64,000 bases of DNA from an uncultured Clostridia bacterium (GTDB taxonomy: Bacteria; Bacillota; Clostridia; Christensenellales; CAG-314), in the NCBI GenBank assembly GCA_944364615.1, contig CALVWF010000008.1, positions 1-64,000 of the forward strand. Reading direction: 5' to 3'. This document shows, in pieces, positions 53,299-62,664 of the stretch; position 1 is the stretch's first letter; the number at the start of each line of letters is the position of its first letter. Position numbers and translations under genes: made by a program. The notes below the pieces were generated by a model. It did no database searches and was not told the origin of the DNA. It saw only the letters and a program-made list of their open reading frames with translations.

Positions 53299-56200
53299 TT
53301 ACGGCATTGCGGGAAATTGATTTAAAAGTTTGTCCATAAATTCTTTAAGCGTGTATTGTTTCCAGATTTTGCCACCGAAGATAGAATTAAGCGTATTTTC
53401 CTGTTGCTGGTCGAAATCAAATACATCAGAAAGATCTTGCATGGTGAGCGAATTTATAAGAGAAACAATTGCCGTAGTGTCAAGTTGGCTAAGTCTGTTG
53501 TTTGCCATCAGACTGTTCATCGTGTTGGCTTCCTGCCGACATCCCGAATCGGTGTACCAGACAAAGCCGTAACAGTCTGCCGTGTGGGCGTGACCGCTTT
53601 CTTCCGATTTGCAACCGAGTGTTGCGCTGTACCATTTGTCACCGTCTCTGCGAATATACTTGCCTGCAAAATTGCCCATTACTTCGCCGCTGACAACCGT
53701 TTCGGTATATTGAGAAATATCGGGCACCTGATACCTGTACAATCCCATTGCCGTTCCCATATAGGCGTTGTCGATTGCCGTGCCTATATCTTTAAGTTTT
53801 ATGTCGGACATCGATTTGAGCAAGGGAGAGTCGGATTGAACTCCGATTTCGCTGAGTGTAAGATTGTAAACTCGCGATGTCAGCGTTTCGGTGTCCTGCA
53901 ACTGCGAAACGGTAAGATTTACAAACGCTTTGGAAATACCGGTGGCAGTCAGGCTGTATTCGGTATCGGTGTACCACACGAATTCGTAGCACGAGGCAGT
54001 GTGTTCGGAATCGGTATGCAGGTCGCACTGCAGTTGTGCTGCGTACCATTTGTCTCCTTCCGCCTTGATGTACCTGCCGTCGGCAACACTGAATTTGACT
54101 CCCTCTGCGGTTGTGTCCGTAAAGCCGTCAATGTTTGTATACGGCTTGCGTGCATAGCCCATTATAGTGCCGATATACATATTGTCGATGGTAGTACCTA
54201 TTTCGGTAATTTTGGTATCTTTAAGATTTTTCAGTACACCTGTACAATTTTCTTCGCCCAGTACTTCTTTGAGAGTGAGACCGGAGATTGACTGTTGCAA
54301 TTTTTCGGCGGTCAATTCCGAAACTTTGAGATTGGCAATACTTGCGCCTATTCCCTCGGCAACGTTCTGACATTCTGCGTCTTCGTACCAGACGAATTGG
54401 TAACACTCTGCGGTGTGACTGTCGGAGTGAGACTGGTCGGTACATTTCAGAACGACTTCATACCACTTGTCGCCGTCTTCTCTGACAAAACTGTCTTTGG
54501 TTTCATTTGTCAGTACCGAGTCGGCTACAATTGCGGTGTACTGTGACAGATCGGAAACTTCTTTTCTATAAAGACCCATCAAAGATCCTACAGGCGCTCC
54601 GTTAACGGAATTTGCCAGTTGACCTATCTTCGTATCGGCAAATGAAGCAAGTATGCCCGTGCAGTTTGCCTCTCCGAGAACGTCTTTTAAGGTAAGATCG
54701 TTTATCACTTCATCCAATCTGGTGTTAAGTTGCGACAACGGGATGTCCGCAATGCTTTCAAGTATGGCGTTGCCTGCTATCGCGTCGGGCATTACGTCTT
54801 TTAAGGTAAGATCGTTTATTACATCGTTTATGCCATTTCCCTTTATGTCGTTGAGCGTAAGGCGGGCTATTATTGCCGCAACGCCCTGCGGTTCACTGTA
54901 ACCGGATGGGAATACTCCTTCGGCGGTAACCTCGAAACGCTGCTTTACGTAACAGTTTATGTCGTGAACGTGTTGTTCCTTGCAGTTGAGATACGCAATG
55001 TAATATTGGTCGTCAAACAGAACGGCGGTGTAAACTTTACCTTCTATGTTTTTGGTATAGATGTCCTGTCCCTGTTGCGTCCAGCCGTCGGTTACGTCTA
55101 CGGAAACTGTTTGCAATTCCATAAATGTACCCAGTTGGATGTCGTTGAATGTTTCGTCCTGAAGCAATTGGTTGAATGTGTACTCGCCCAACTCCTCGAA
55201 CATCGTGCCTGCCGTATTCATTATTTCCGACAGTTTAACGTCGCCTATAATGCCCGAAACGTCCAGTCCGCCGGTAAGTTGACCGACAGTAATTTCACCG
55301 ATCAATGATGTAAATCCGTCCACGGCATTGCCGTCCGCGTCGTACCAGAGCACGGATGCGCAGTCGGAAGTGTGCAGGTGATCTGTCACCGTATCGGTAC
55401 ATATCAGTTTTGCCTCATAGTATTTGCCGTTTATTTTCTTGGCGTATAATTGTTCAGTACCTTGCTGTTTGCGCCAGATGCTGCCGTCGGAGGAAATGTC
55501 TTCGTAGCCGTCGGGAGAAATTTCGTTGTAACTGTACATAAGCGTTCCGAGCATTACGTTGTTGAGTTGTCCGCTTATGTTGCCCTCAGTCAACTGATCG
55601 ACGGAAATATCCGCTATTACGGCGTCCGCTCCCGTTACCTGTTTGCCGTTGGAATCTAGCCAGTAGTGCGACTGATGCACGTGATCGGGCGAGTCGTCCG
55701 TACAGACTTCGCCGTTGCAGATGTCTACGCGCGTATAGTTTACGAGATTTCCGACGTAAAGACCCGACAGCAGTATTTCCGGTTTGACGGAGCCGTCTGC
55801 CGAAATTATGTCCATTATCTGGTGACTGCCGAGTATAGACGTGACGAGTGCGCTCTCATCTCCAAGCAGTGATTTCAGTTCAAGTTGACCGACTGTTACG
55901 AAAGCACCGTCGGGCAGTAATTCCGCAAGCAGATTGCCGCTTGTAACAGCGGTAAAAGCGGCGCCTATGTAACTTTCTCCCAAGGCGACCATCAGTTGAT
56001 TTCCGCTTGACACAAGTTCGGGCAACAGTTGTTTTAATTTGATGTTGTTGAAAACAGCCATCGGATTTTCGCCGAACAGTTCACTGATGGAATGATTTGC
56101 CAGTTCGGCTTTAGCCTCGTCACCGAGGAAATCCAGAAAACCCGTAATTGCGTTGACGGGTGTCTGATCCATTACCTTCTTTAATCCGTCGGGAGTGAAA

Positions 56201-56538
56201 ATAGACAAAAAGGGTAACTTTTTGATGTCGTCGTTAAGTTTGACGCCTACAAGAGCCGAAACATCCACATTGTAATCCTTTTCAAAATCCGCCACGGAAT
56301 AATATTCGCCCGTCTGAGGATCGCGATTCATTGCTGAAGTGTTGTAAATGTCAACAAACTCTTTGATTATCTCTGTAAGCGTCATATCGGAAAGATCGCC
56401 GAGATACTTTTCGCTGTCAGACCACACATCCGACGGTTTTACGACGGAGGCACTGACATACAGTCCCACTCCGAGTGTGGCGACAAGGAAGATCATTCCG
56501 AAAAGCATTCCGGCAATAAAAGCCATTGTTCTGCGCAT
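53299..56538 (-). CDS. Large repeat surface protein with six Cys/His modules
   Basis: 1079 residues, not recognised. One N-terminal helix (6-32) anchors or exports it; there is no LPxTG or C-terminal anchor. The rest repeats a unit of about 140 residues. Each unit has a module with 'C-x(6-10)-H-x-H-x(2,3)-C' followed by 'Y.FVWYTD' (cysteines near 279, 380, 519, 699, 838 and 976) and then short leucine-rich turns such as 'GLTLKEVLGEENCTG', 'DTKIGQL' and 'YIGTIMGYARK'. The regular Cys and His spacing suggests metal binding outside the cell, and the units look recently duplicated (near-identical DNA at about 54683 and 54797). It may be an adhesin or a wall-associated scaffold. Confidence 0.7.
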   Translation of the reverse strand: MRRTMAFIAGMLFGMIFLVATLGVGLYVSASVVKPSDVWSDSEKYLGDLSDMTLTEIIKEFVDIYNTSAMNRDPQTGEYYSVADFEKDYNVDVSALVGVKLNDDIKKLPFLSIFTPDGLKKVMDQTPVNAITGFLDFLGDEAKAELANHSISELFGENPMAVFNNIKLKQLLPELVSSGNQLMVALGESYIGAAFTAVTSGNLLAELLPDGAFVTVGQLELKSLLGDESALVTSILGSHQIMDIISADGSVKPEILLSGLYVGNLVNYTRVDICNGEVCTDDSPDHVHQSHYWLDSNGKQVTGADAVIADISVDQLTEGNISGQLNNVMLGTLMYSYNEISPDGYEDISSDGSIWRKQQGTEQLYAKKINGKYYEAKLICTDTVTDHLHTSDCASVLWYDADGNAVDGFTSLIGEITVGQLTGGLDVSGIIGDVKLSEIMNTAGTMFEELGEYTFNQLLQDETFNDIQLGTFMELQTVSVDVTDGWTQQGQDIYTKNIEGKVYTAVLFDDQYYIAYLNCKEQHVHDINCYVKQRFEVTAEGVFPSGYSEPQGVAAIIARLTLNDIKGNGINDVINDLTLKDVMPDAIAGNAILESIADIPLSQLNTRLDEVINDLTLKDVLGEANCTGILASFADTKIGQLANSVNGAPVGSLMGLYRKEVSDLSQYTAIVADSVLTNETKDSFVREDGDKWYEVVLKCTDQSHSDSHTAECYQFVWYEDAECQNVAEGIGASIANLKVSELTAEKLQQSISGLTLKEVLGEENCTGVLKNLKDTKITEIGTTIDNMYIGTIMGYARKPYTNIDGFTDTTAEGVKFSVADGRYIKAEGDKWYAAQLQCDLHTDSEHTASCYEFVWYTDTEYSLTATGISKAFVNLTVSQLQDTETLTSRVYNLTLSEIGVQSDSPLLKSMSDIKLKDIGTAIDNAYMGTAMGLYRYQVPDISQYTETVVSGEVMGNFAGKYIRRDGDKWYSATLGCKSEESGHAHTADCYGFVWYTDSGCRQEANTMNSLMANNRLSQLDTTAIVSLINSLTMQDLSDVFDFDQQQENTLNSIFGGKIWKQYTLKEFMDKLLNQFPAMP

Positions 56539-56608
56539 AGTTTACCTCGTTTAAATAAAATTACGTTAATGTGTTAAGACCGTGTCAAATGCGGTCTCAG
56601 GGGGAATG

Positions 56609-57355
56609 TCAGTTGTCGAGATCGCGTCTTTCCGGCAGAAAACTGTCAAAAATCACGTTGTCGCAGTACTGTTCCAGAAAGTCGAGACGCTGTTGGCTTT
56701 TTACCGTCCAGCAAATGACCGGTATTTTTTTACGGTAGCGTGCAACTGCCTTGTTTTCGGCGACCGACTGTTCGTCGAAGGCTATAAACTGACTGCCGTT
56801 CCATTTGCACAACCACAGATGAGAAAGCATACGTTTTTTAAGCCTTCCGAAGGGCGCGTCTTTAAAATCGTAGGACAGTTGTCCCCTTACGATATTGGGG
56901 GCATGCACCTTGAACCAGCGCACGATAAGAGGATTGAAAGATTCGATGCAGTATTCGCCGGTATATCCGCTCAGCACATCCAGTACTTTCTGTTCCACTG
57001 TACCTATATTCTTGTGAGTCTTTATTTCTATCACGAGTTGAGTGCGACCGTTTATACATTCGAGAAACTGTTCGAAAGTAGGTATTTTGTGTTGAGTTCC
57101 TAAGAGGCACGCATCTTTTATCTCATCGTAAGACTTTTCACGTATGTCGCCTTTTAATGATGTCATTCGTGACATTTCGTCGTCGTGAAATACTACAAGC
57201 ACCCCGTCTTTTGTCATCTGTACGTCCATTTCAATGGCGAAGTTGTTTTTAACTGCGTTTTCAAATGCGGCCAAGGAATTTTCGGGCAGCGTTATGTTGT
57301 CGAACAGTCCTCTGTGAGCCACGTATTTGTCTGTAAGCCAGGTGTTGTTTTTCAT
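56609..57355 (-). CDS. Glycerophosphodiester phosphodiesterase
   Basis: 248 residues, cytoplasmic (no signal peptide). Hydrolyses glycerophosphodiesters to glycerol-3-phosphate and an alcohol. 'VAHRGLFDNITLPENSLAAFENAV' holds the HRG and the ENS/T motif, 'IEMDVQMTKDGVLVVFHDDEMSRMT' holds ExD and HD, and 'LVIEIK' is the third metal-site strand. All catalytic residues are present. ATG 57355 is used because AAGGAG precedes it. Confidence 0.93.
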   Translation of the reverse strand: MKNNTWLTDKYVAHRGLFDNITLPENSLAAFENAVKNNFAIEMDVQMTKDGVLVVFHDDEMSRMTSLKGDIREKSYDEIKDACLLGTQHKIPTFEQFLECINGRTQLVIEIKTHKNIGTVEQKVLDVLSGYTGEYCIESFNPLIVRWFKVHAPNIVRGQLSYDFKDAPFGRLKKRMLSHLWLCKWNGSQFIAFDEQSVAENKAVARYRKKIPVICWTVKSQQRLDFLEQYCDNVIFDSFLPERRDLDN

Positions 57356-57735
57356 GTTTGAATCTCCTTGCGCGCGAGTAGTGTCGTCACCGTTGTCAAT
57401 GCGCACGGCGTTACGGTCTACGCAACGTATATGTTAATTATAATTGTAAATTTATAAAATAGCAAGGAAAACGAGGCAATTTTTCATTTATTTATGTCAG
57501 TTTGGTGTTGTCGTTCCGTCAGTTAAAAGTTATAGCAAAAAGTATCGGCAGGGCGTTTTTACCCATCGGTTCGGGCTTGCCGATTAAATAGACGATTCAA
57601 AAAAAATTTGATATTTGAGTGAGAGCGTTAAAGTAAAAGGAATTTTTTCGGTATCGGTTGTCAAACGTTACAATTTAAGTTATAATTTAAAAATATCAAT
57701 ACCGCAAAGAAAACAAAACATCAACGGAGTGTCAG
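57356..57735. other. Gap before lepA with promoter
   Basis: 380 bases between divergent genes. Its right part holds the lepA promoter (57658-57686). No other gene or structured element was recognised in the rest, which is AT-rich. Confidence 0.5.
57658..57686 (+). promoter_or_regulatory. Sigma-A promoter of lepA
   Basis: TTGTCA at 57658-57663, a 17-base spacer and TATAAT at 57681-57686. Confidence 0.85.
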
Positions 57736-59535
57736 ATGACGGGAAAAAATATCAGAAACTTTTGTATAATAGCGCACATCGATCACGGCAAAAGTACCCT
57801 TGCCGACAGACTTATGGAGTACACGGGGCAGGTAGCCAAGCGTGACATGGAAGCGCAGTTGCTGGACAGTATGGACATCGAACGGGAAAGGGGTATTACT
57901 ATCAAACTGACTCCCGTCACGATGAAATACGAATACGAGGGTAAGACTTATACCCTCAATCTTATTGACACACCCGGACACGTCGACTTCAATTACGAAG
58001 TCAGCCGTTCTCTTGCGGCGTGCGAAGGAGCGTTGCTCGTGGTGGACGCGTCTCAGGGAGTTGAGGCACAGACGCTTGCAAATTGCTACCTTGCATTGGA
58101 AAACGATCTCGAAATAATTCCCGTAATAAACAAAATCGATCTGCCATCTGCCGACGTCGAGTCTGCCAAGGCGGAAATAGAAGAGGCAATAGGTCTTGAC
58201 GCTTCCGACGCGCCGTTGGTTTCCGCCAAAGAAGGTATCAACATCAAAGACGTGCTTGACGCGGTAGTTACACGGATTCCTGCTCCCAAGGGCGATGAAG
58301 ATGCTCCGTTGAAAGCATTGATATTCGACTGTCAGTACGACAATTACAAGGGAGTGATAATATTTACCCGAATTGTGGACGGAAGCGTGAGCGTCGGAAC
58401 ACATATAAAAATGTTTGAAACAAAAGGTAAAGTGTTTGACGTTACGGAAGTGGGGTACTTTGCTCCCGCAATGGTCAAATGCGACAGACTGTGCGCCGGA
58501 GACGTCGGATATATCTGCGCAAGCATAAAGACCGTGTCGGACACGAAAGTGGGCGACACTATAACGGACGCCGACAATCCTACCCAACAGCCTCTCAAGG
58601 GCTATAAAGAAGTCAAACCGATGGTTTACTGCGGTATTTTCCCTGCCGACGGAAGCAAATACAACGATCTGAAAGACGCGCTTGAAAAACTCAAACTAAA
58701 CGATGCGTCATTGCTGTACGAACCCGATACGTCCGTAGCATTGGGATTCGGATTCCGTTGCGGTTTTTTGGGACTTCTGCATATGGAAATAATTCAGGAA
58801 CGTCTGGAAAGGGAGTTCGATCTCGATCTTGTGACTACTGCGCCCAGCGTAAGTTACAAGGTATATACCACGTCGGGAGAAATGCTGTTGATAGACAATC
58901 CTACAAAACTTCCTCCCGCAACTATGATAGAACATATGGAAGAACCCATCGTTTCCGCCTATATTTACTGTCCGCCCGAATATGTGGGACCGGTAATGGA
59001 ACTGTGTCAGGACAAGCGTGGAACATTTATCGATATAACCTACCTCGACACCAAGAGAGTGCGTGTGACATACGACATTCCTTTAAACGAAATCATTTAC
59101 AATTTCTTCGATACGTTGAAGTCGCGTACGAGAGGTTACGCGAGTCTGGACTACGAGGTAAAAGGCTATGTCAAAGGCAATCTCGTAAAACTGGACATGT
59201 TGCTTAACGGCGAAATGTGCGACGCGCTTTCGGTAATCGTCAACGAAGAAAGAGCGTATGCGAGGGGAAGACAGATTGCGGAAAAACTGAAAGACGCAAT
59301 TCCCCGTCAGATGTTTGAAATACCCGTTCAGGCGGCAATAGGCAACAAAATCATTGCCCGCGAAACCGTAAAGGCTTTGCGTAAAGACGTATTGGCAAAG
59401 TGTTACGGCGGTGATATAACCCGTAAGAAAAAGTTGCTGGAAAAACAAAAGGAAGGCAAGAAACGTATGCGTCAGGTAGGCAGCGTAAGCGTACCGAGCG
59501 AAGCGTTTATGTCAATATTGAAAATAGACGATTAG
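57736..59535 (+). CDS. lepA: Translation factor LepA (EF-4)
   Basis: 599 residues, the usual length. Ribosome-associated GTPase that back-translocates stalled ribosomes. G1 AHIDHGKS (13-20), G2/switch 'RERGITIK', G3 'DTPGHVDF', G4 'NKID', then the family's C-terminal domain ending '[21 protein letters not shown]'. It lies next to hemW, a gene order common in firmicutes; hrcA-grpE-dnaK do not follow here. Confidence 0.98.
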   Translation: MTGKNIRNFCIIAHIDHGKSTLADRLMEYTGQVAKRDMEAQLLDSMDIERERGITIKLTPVTMKYEYEGKTYTLNLIDTPGHVDFNYEVSRSLAACEGALLVVDASQGVEAQTLANCYLALENDLEIIPVINKIDLPSADVESAKAEIEEAIGLDASDAPLVSAKEGINIKDVLDAVVTRIPAPKGDEDAPLKALIFDCQYDNYKGVIIFTRIVDGSVSVGTHIKMFETKGKVFDVTEVGYFAPAMVKCDRLCAGDVGYICASIKTVSDTKVGDTITDADNPTQQPLKGYKEVKPMVYCGIFPADGSKYNDLKDALEKLKLNDASLLYEPDTSVALGFGFRCGFLGLLHMEIIQERLEREFDLDLVTTAPSVSYKVYTTSGEMLLIDNPTKLPPATMIEHMEEPIVSAYIYCPPEYVGPVMELCQDKRGTFIDITYLDTKRVRVTYDIPLNEIIYNFFDTLKSRTRGYASLDYEVKGYVKGNLVKLDMLLNGEMCDALSVIVNEERAYARGRQIAEKLKDAIPRQMFEIPVQAAIGNKIIARETVKALRKDVLAKCYGGDITRKKKLLEKQKEGKKRMRQVGSVSVPSEAFMSILKIDD

Positions 59536-59739
59536 TCGCCCGAAAGTGGCGCAGTAGTGGCGTTTTTACCCGTATGAGTCAAAGCGGGAAAATATAAAAG
59601 AATCGTTTTTCGACTTGTTAATCGCTAATACCTTTTGTGCGAAACGCCTCGAATTTGCCGTTTTTGTTGGCAATTACTGCGAAATTGTGTTGTTTATCAA
59701 ATATTATTACAGACATAGTATATTAAAATCAGTATTTAA

Positions 59740-60840
59740 ATGAAAGAACCGGTATCAATTTACATTCACATACCCTTTTGCAGGAAAAAGTGCTACTACT
59801 GCGATTTCACATCGGTGTGCGACATCGGTGGGCAGGACGGCTACATCGGAGCGTTGCAAAAGGAGATGGCGTTTTACCGTGACAGATTGGAGGGCAGACC
59901 CGTCCGCTCGGTGTTTATAGGCGGAGGGACTCCGTCGGTGCTTGACGTCGGAAATATAAATGCCGTTTTCAGAAGTCTTGACGGCTTTGCGGTAGGGGCT
60001 GATTGCGAAATTACCGTTGAGGGCAATCCCGAAAGTCTTACCGCCGAAAAGTTGAGTTGTTTTAAAGACAACGGGGTCAACAGATTGAGCATAGGATTGC
60101 AGAGCGTCAACGACAAGTCTTTAAAGGCTATCGGCAGATTACATACTTACGATGATTTTTTACACTGTCTTGACCGTGCGGTTTCTCTGTTCGACAACAT
60201 CAATGCGGACGTAATGATAGGTGTGGACGCCTCCTTCGACGAATTTGCTCATACCGTGAATACCGTTGTTCAACTCCCTCTTTCTCACATCAGTTGCTAC
60301 GCGTTGGAAGTGTATCCGAACAGTCTGTTGCGCCAACTTATAGACGGCGGAACAGTGACTGTCACAGAAGACGAAGACGCGCTTGCCGATATGTACGACT
60401 ACGCGCTTGACGCCTTTCGGCGCAACGGTTTTGACAGATACGAAATAAGCAATTTTGCTAAAAAAGACAGACAGTGCATTCACAATTTAAATTACTGGAA
60501 GTGCGGCGATTACGTCGGTCTGGGAGTTGCCGCCGCAGGCTATCTTGACGGAGTGCGCTATACAAATACAAGAAGTCTCGACGAATATCTGTCGGGAATA
60601 ACGGTAAAAGAAAAGCAGATTATAGACAAAAACGAAAGTATGAAGGAATATCTGATGTTGGGATTGCGGCTGGAAGAGGGAGTAAGCCTCAGCGAGTTTT
60701 ACCGCCGTTACGGAATTCCTCTTACGGAAGCGTTTGACATTTCTTGCCGTGCGGACTGCCTTGACCTTTCCGATGACAGGCTTGCCGTGCGCAAAGACAA
60801 ATTTTACGCGTTAAACTACATTCTTTCCGATTTGCTGTAA
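59740..60840 (+). CDS. hemW: Radical SAM protein HemW
   Basis: 366 residues. 'IYIHIPFCRKKCYYCDF' binds the 4Fe-4S cluster with C14, C18 and C21. 'FIGGGTPSVL', 'EGNPESLT' and 'GVNRLSIGLQSVND' are the SAM and fold motifs. HemW-type proteins resemble coproporphyrinogen dehydrogenase HemN but act as heme chaperones. No weak or missing motif was seen. A 200-base gap separates it from lepA, so it may have its own promoter. Confidence 0.93.
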   Translation: MKEPVSIYIHIPFCRKKCYYCDFTSVCDIGGQDGYIGALQKEMAFYRDRLEGRPVRSVFIGGGTPSVLDVGNINAVFRSLDGFAVGADCEITVEGNPESLTAEKLSCFKDNGVNRLSIGLQSVNDKSLKAIGRLHTYDDFLHCLDRAVSLFDNINADVMIGVDASFDEFAHTVNTVVQLPLSHISCYALEVYPNSLLRQLIDGGTVTVTEDEDALADMYDYALDAFRRNGFDRYEISNFAKKDRQCIHNLNYWKCGDYVGLGVAAAGYLDGVRYTNTRSLDEYLSGITVKEKQIIDKNESMKEYLMLGLRLEEGVSLSEFYRRYGIPLTEAFDISCRADCLDLSDDRLAVRKDKFYALNYILSDLL

Positions 60841-60883
60841 CGGAAAATTTCGGTTTTACATCATTTTAATAAATGGCTGTTAC

Positions 60884-60918
60884 ATGGCGAAAAACACGGT
60901 AAAAATGTTTTTCGCCAT
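60884..60918 (+). terminator. Hairpin after hemW
   Basis: A perfect 13-base stem ATGGCGAAAAACA/TGTTTTTCGCCAT with a 9-base loop. The following TAAAT tract is weak, so termination may be partial. Confidence 0.6.
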
Positions 60919-60966
60919 TAAATATATAGAAACTTTTGTGTTTTCGATAAATTTTTTTTAACAATC

Positions 60967-61003
60967 TATTGAATTTATCATAAATCTCTGTTATAATTCA
61001 ATA
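60967..61003 (+). promoter_or_regulatory. LysR-gene promoter inside a dyad
   Basis: TTGAAT (60969-60974), a 17-base spacer and TATAAT (60992-60997) form the promoter. Perfect 9-base arms TATTGAATT (60967-60975) and AATTCAATA (60995-61003) cover both hexamers, fitting an autoregulatory operator. Confidence 0.65.
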
Positions 61004-61030
61004 AATAGAACTTTATTGCAGGTGATTTTT

Positions 61031-61912
61031 ATGAAAATTTCGCAAATGAGATACTTTCAGACAGTGTGCCGTTACAGCAGCATTACCAAGGCTGCCGAAG
61101 AACTTTACGTTTCTCAACCGGCAATATCCTTCTGTATAAAGGAACTTGAAGACGAGTTCGGTGTTAAACTGTTTCATCGCAGAAACAACCGTCTGCAACT
61201 GACGGTGGAAGGCAATATTTTTCTGGAAAAGGTCAACTACATTTTAAAGTCCGTAGATGCGCTCGTGGGGCAGATGAAAGATTTGGGCAACAACCGTAAC
61301 CATGTCAAGGTGGCTGTTCCCGCAATGATAAGCACGTTTTTGTTCCCCGCCATATTCAACGATTACTCGGAAAAATTTCCCGATGTGGAAGTGGAAATGC
61401 TTGAAACGGGTTCGATGCAGGTTCGCAAACTTGTTGACGCCAACTCCGTGGATCTGGGCATTACCATTAACGACAGTACCGTCAACGAAGCGTACAACAC
61501 TCTGCATCTGGTATCCACCGAACTTGTTTTTTGCGTAAGCAAGAATCATCCTTTGGCATCGAGGACGAGCATATCCTTCCAGGAACTCTCAGACACTCAT
61601 CTTATATTGTTCAAGCCCGATTCCTATCAGAATATAATCATTAAGCGCGGCTTTGCCGAAGCGGGTATCGAACCGCAGATACGTCTTTACACATCGCAGT
61701 TGTATACCATCAAAAAGTTTTTAAGTTACGGAAATGCGGGCGCGTTCCTTTACAGACAGGTTGCCGAAATGGACGACGATCTCGTTTGCATTCCTCTTGA
61801 ACGTCCCATTGTTCAGGATATCGTGCTTATCTGGACCAAGAGCGGAAGCCTGTATTCCGACGCGGAAAATTTTATACGTTACTGCAAGCAGTTTCAGTTT
61901 CATAAAAGTTAA
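61031..61912 (+). CDS. LysR-family transcriptional regulator
   Basis: 293 residues. The winged HTH at 1-60 ('MRYFQTVCRYSSITKAAEELYVSQPAISFCIKELEDEFGVKLF') is typical, followed by a substrate-binding domain. ATG 61031 has CAGGTG upstream. The pyrophosphatase gene follows 21 bases later on the same strand. The effector is unknown. Confidence 0.9.
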   Translation: MKISQMRYFQTVCRYSSITKAAEELYVSQPAISFCIKELEDEFGVKLFHRRNNRLQLTVEGNIFLEKVNYILKSVDALVGQMKDLGNNRNHVKVAVPAMISTFLFPAIFNDYSEKFPDVEVEMLETGSMQVRKLVDANSVDLGITINDSTVNEAYNTLHLVSTELVFCVSKNHPLASRTSISFQELSDTHLILFKPDSYQNIIIKRGFAEAGIEPQIRLYTSQLYTIKKFLSYGNAGAFLYRQVAEMDDDLVCIPLERPIVQDIVLIWTKSGSLYSDAENFIRYCKQFQFHKS

Positions 61913-61933
61913 TAAAACCGTTGGGGGTATTAT

Positions 61934-62479
61934 ATGAACATATGGCACGATATCGAGGCTTCTCGTATTAACAAGGACGACTTCGTCGCAGTTGTGGAAG
62001 TGTCCAAGGGCAGCAAGCAAAAGTACGAACTTGACAAAAAAACGGGAGGTCTGATACTGGACAGAATTCTTTACACATCCACTCACTATCCAGCTAACTA
62101 CGGATTTATACCCCGTACCTATGCGGGGGACGGCGATCCGATGGATGTGCTGATACTGTGTTCCGAATCGCTTGTTCCGTTGTCTATGGTAAGATGTTAT
62201 CCGATAGGAATGATAACAATGGTGGACGGAGGTAAAAAGGACGAAAAGATCATTGCCATTCCTTTTACCGATCCAAATTACAACTGTTACAAGAGTATTG
62301 CGGATCTGCCCGGGCACATTTTTGAGGAAATGCAACATTTCTTCCGTGTATACAAACAGTTGGAAAACAAGAGCACGGCTGTAGAAGAAGTGCACGACCT
62401 GAAAGAAACTCTGGATGTCATAGAGGAATCCATTGTAAATTACAAGACAAATCTGTACGACCTGTTAAACCGTAACTGA
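61934..62479 (+). CDS. ppa: Inorganic pyrophosphatase (family I)
   Basis: 181 residues. Hydrolyses PPi to drive biosynthesis. The family I active site 'YAGDGDPMDVLIL' carries the metal aspartates. 'HYPANYGFIPRT' and 'DGGKKDEKIIAI' are also conserved. Probably co-transcribed with the LysR gene (21-base gap). Confidence 0.95.
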   Translation: MNIWHDIEASRINKDDFVAVVEVSKGSKQKYELDKKTGGLILDRILYTSTHYPANYGFIPRTYAGDGDPMDVLILCSESLVPLSMVRCYPIGMITMVDGGKKDEKIIAIPFTDPNYNCYKSIADLPGHIFEEMQHFFRVYKQLENKSTAVEEVHDLKETLDVIEESIVNYKTNLYDLLNRN

Positions 62480-62501
62480 GTCGTCACGGATTTGCCGTTT
62501 T

Positions 62502-62540
62502 GCCGAAAATCTTTTTTAAAGGGGGGATTTTCGGCTTTTT
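62502..62540 (+). terminator. Intrinsic terminator of ppa
   Basis: GCCGAAAATC/GATTTTCGGC stem with a 14-base loop, then TTTTT. Confidence 0.88.
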
Positions 62541-62664
62541 CTTTGTAAAATCAGACGGCGGTATGTGTAAAACATATTGCCGTTTTATTGCAAAAAATCG
62601 CCTTAATATGGTATAATTAAAAATATGAGTATTTATCCTGACCAAGATTGTTTAAAGGGTGAAA

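Noticed and set aside
54683..54825. Two near-identical DNA stretches suggesting a CRISPR or insertion repeat
   Set aside because: They are in-frame repeats within the 1079-residue protein, with irregular spacing; no spacers and no cas genes.
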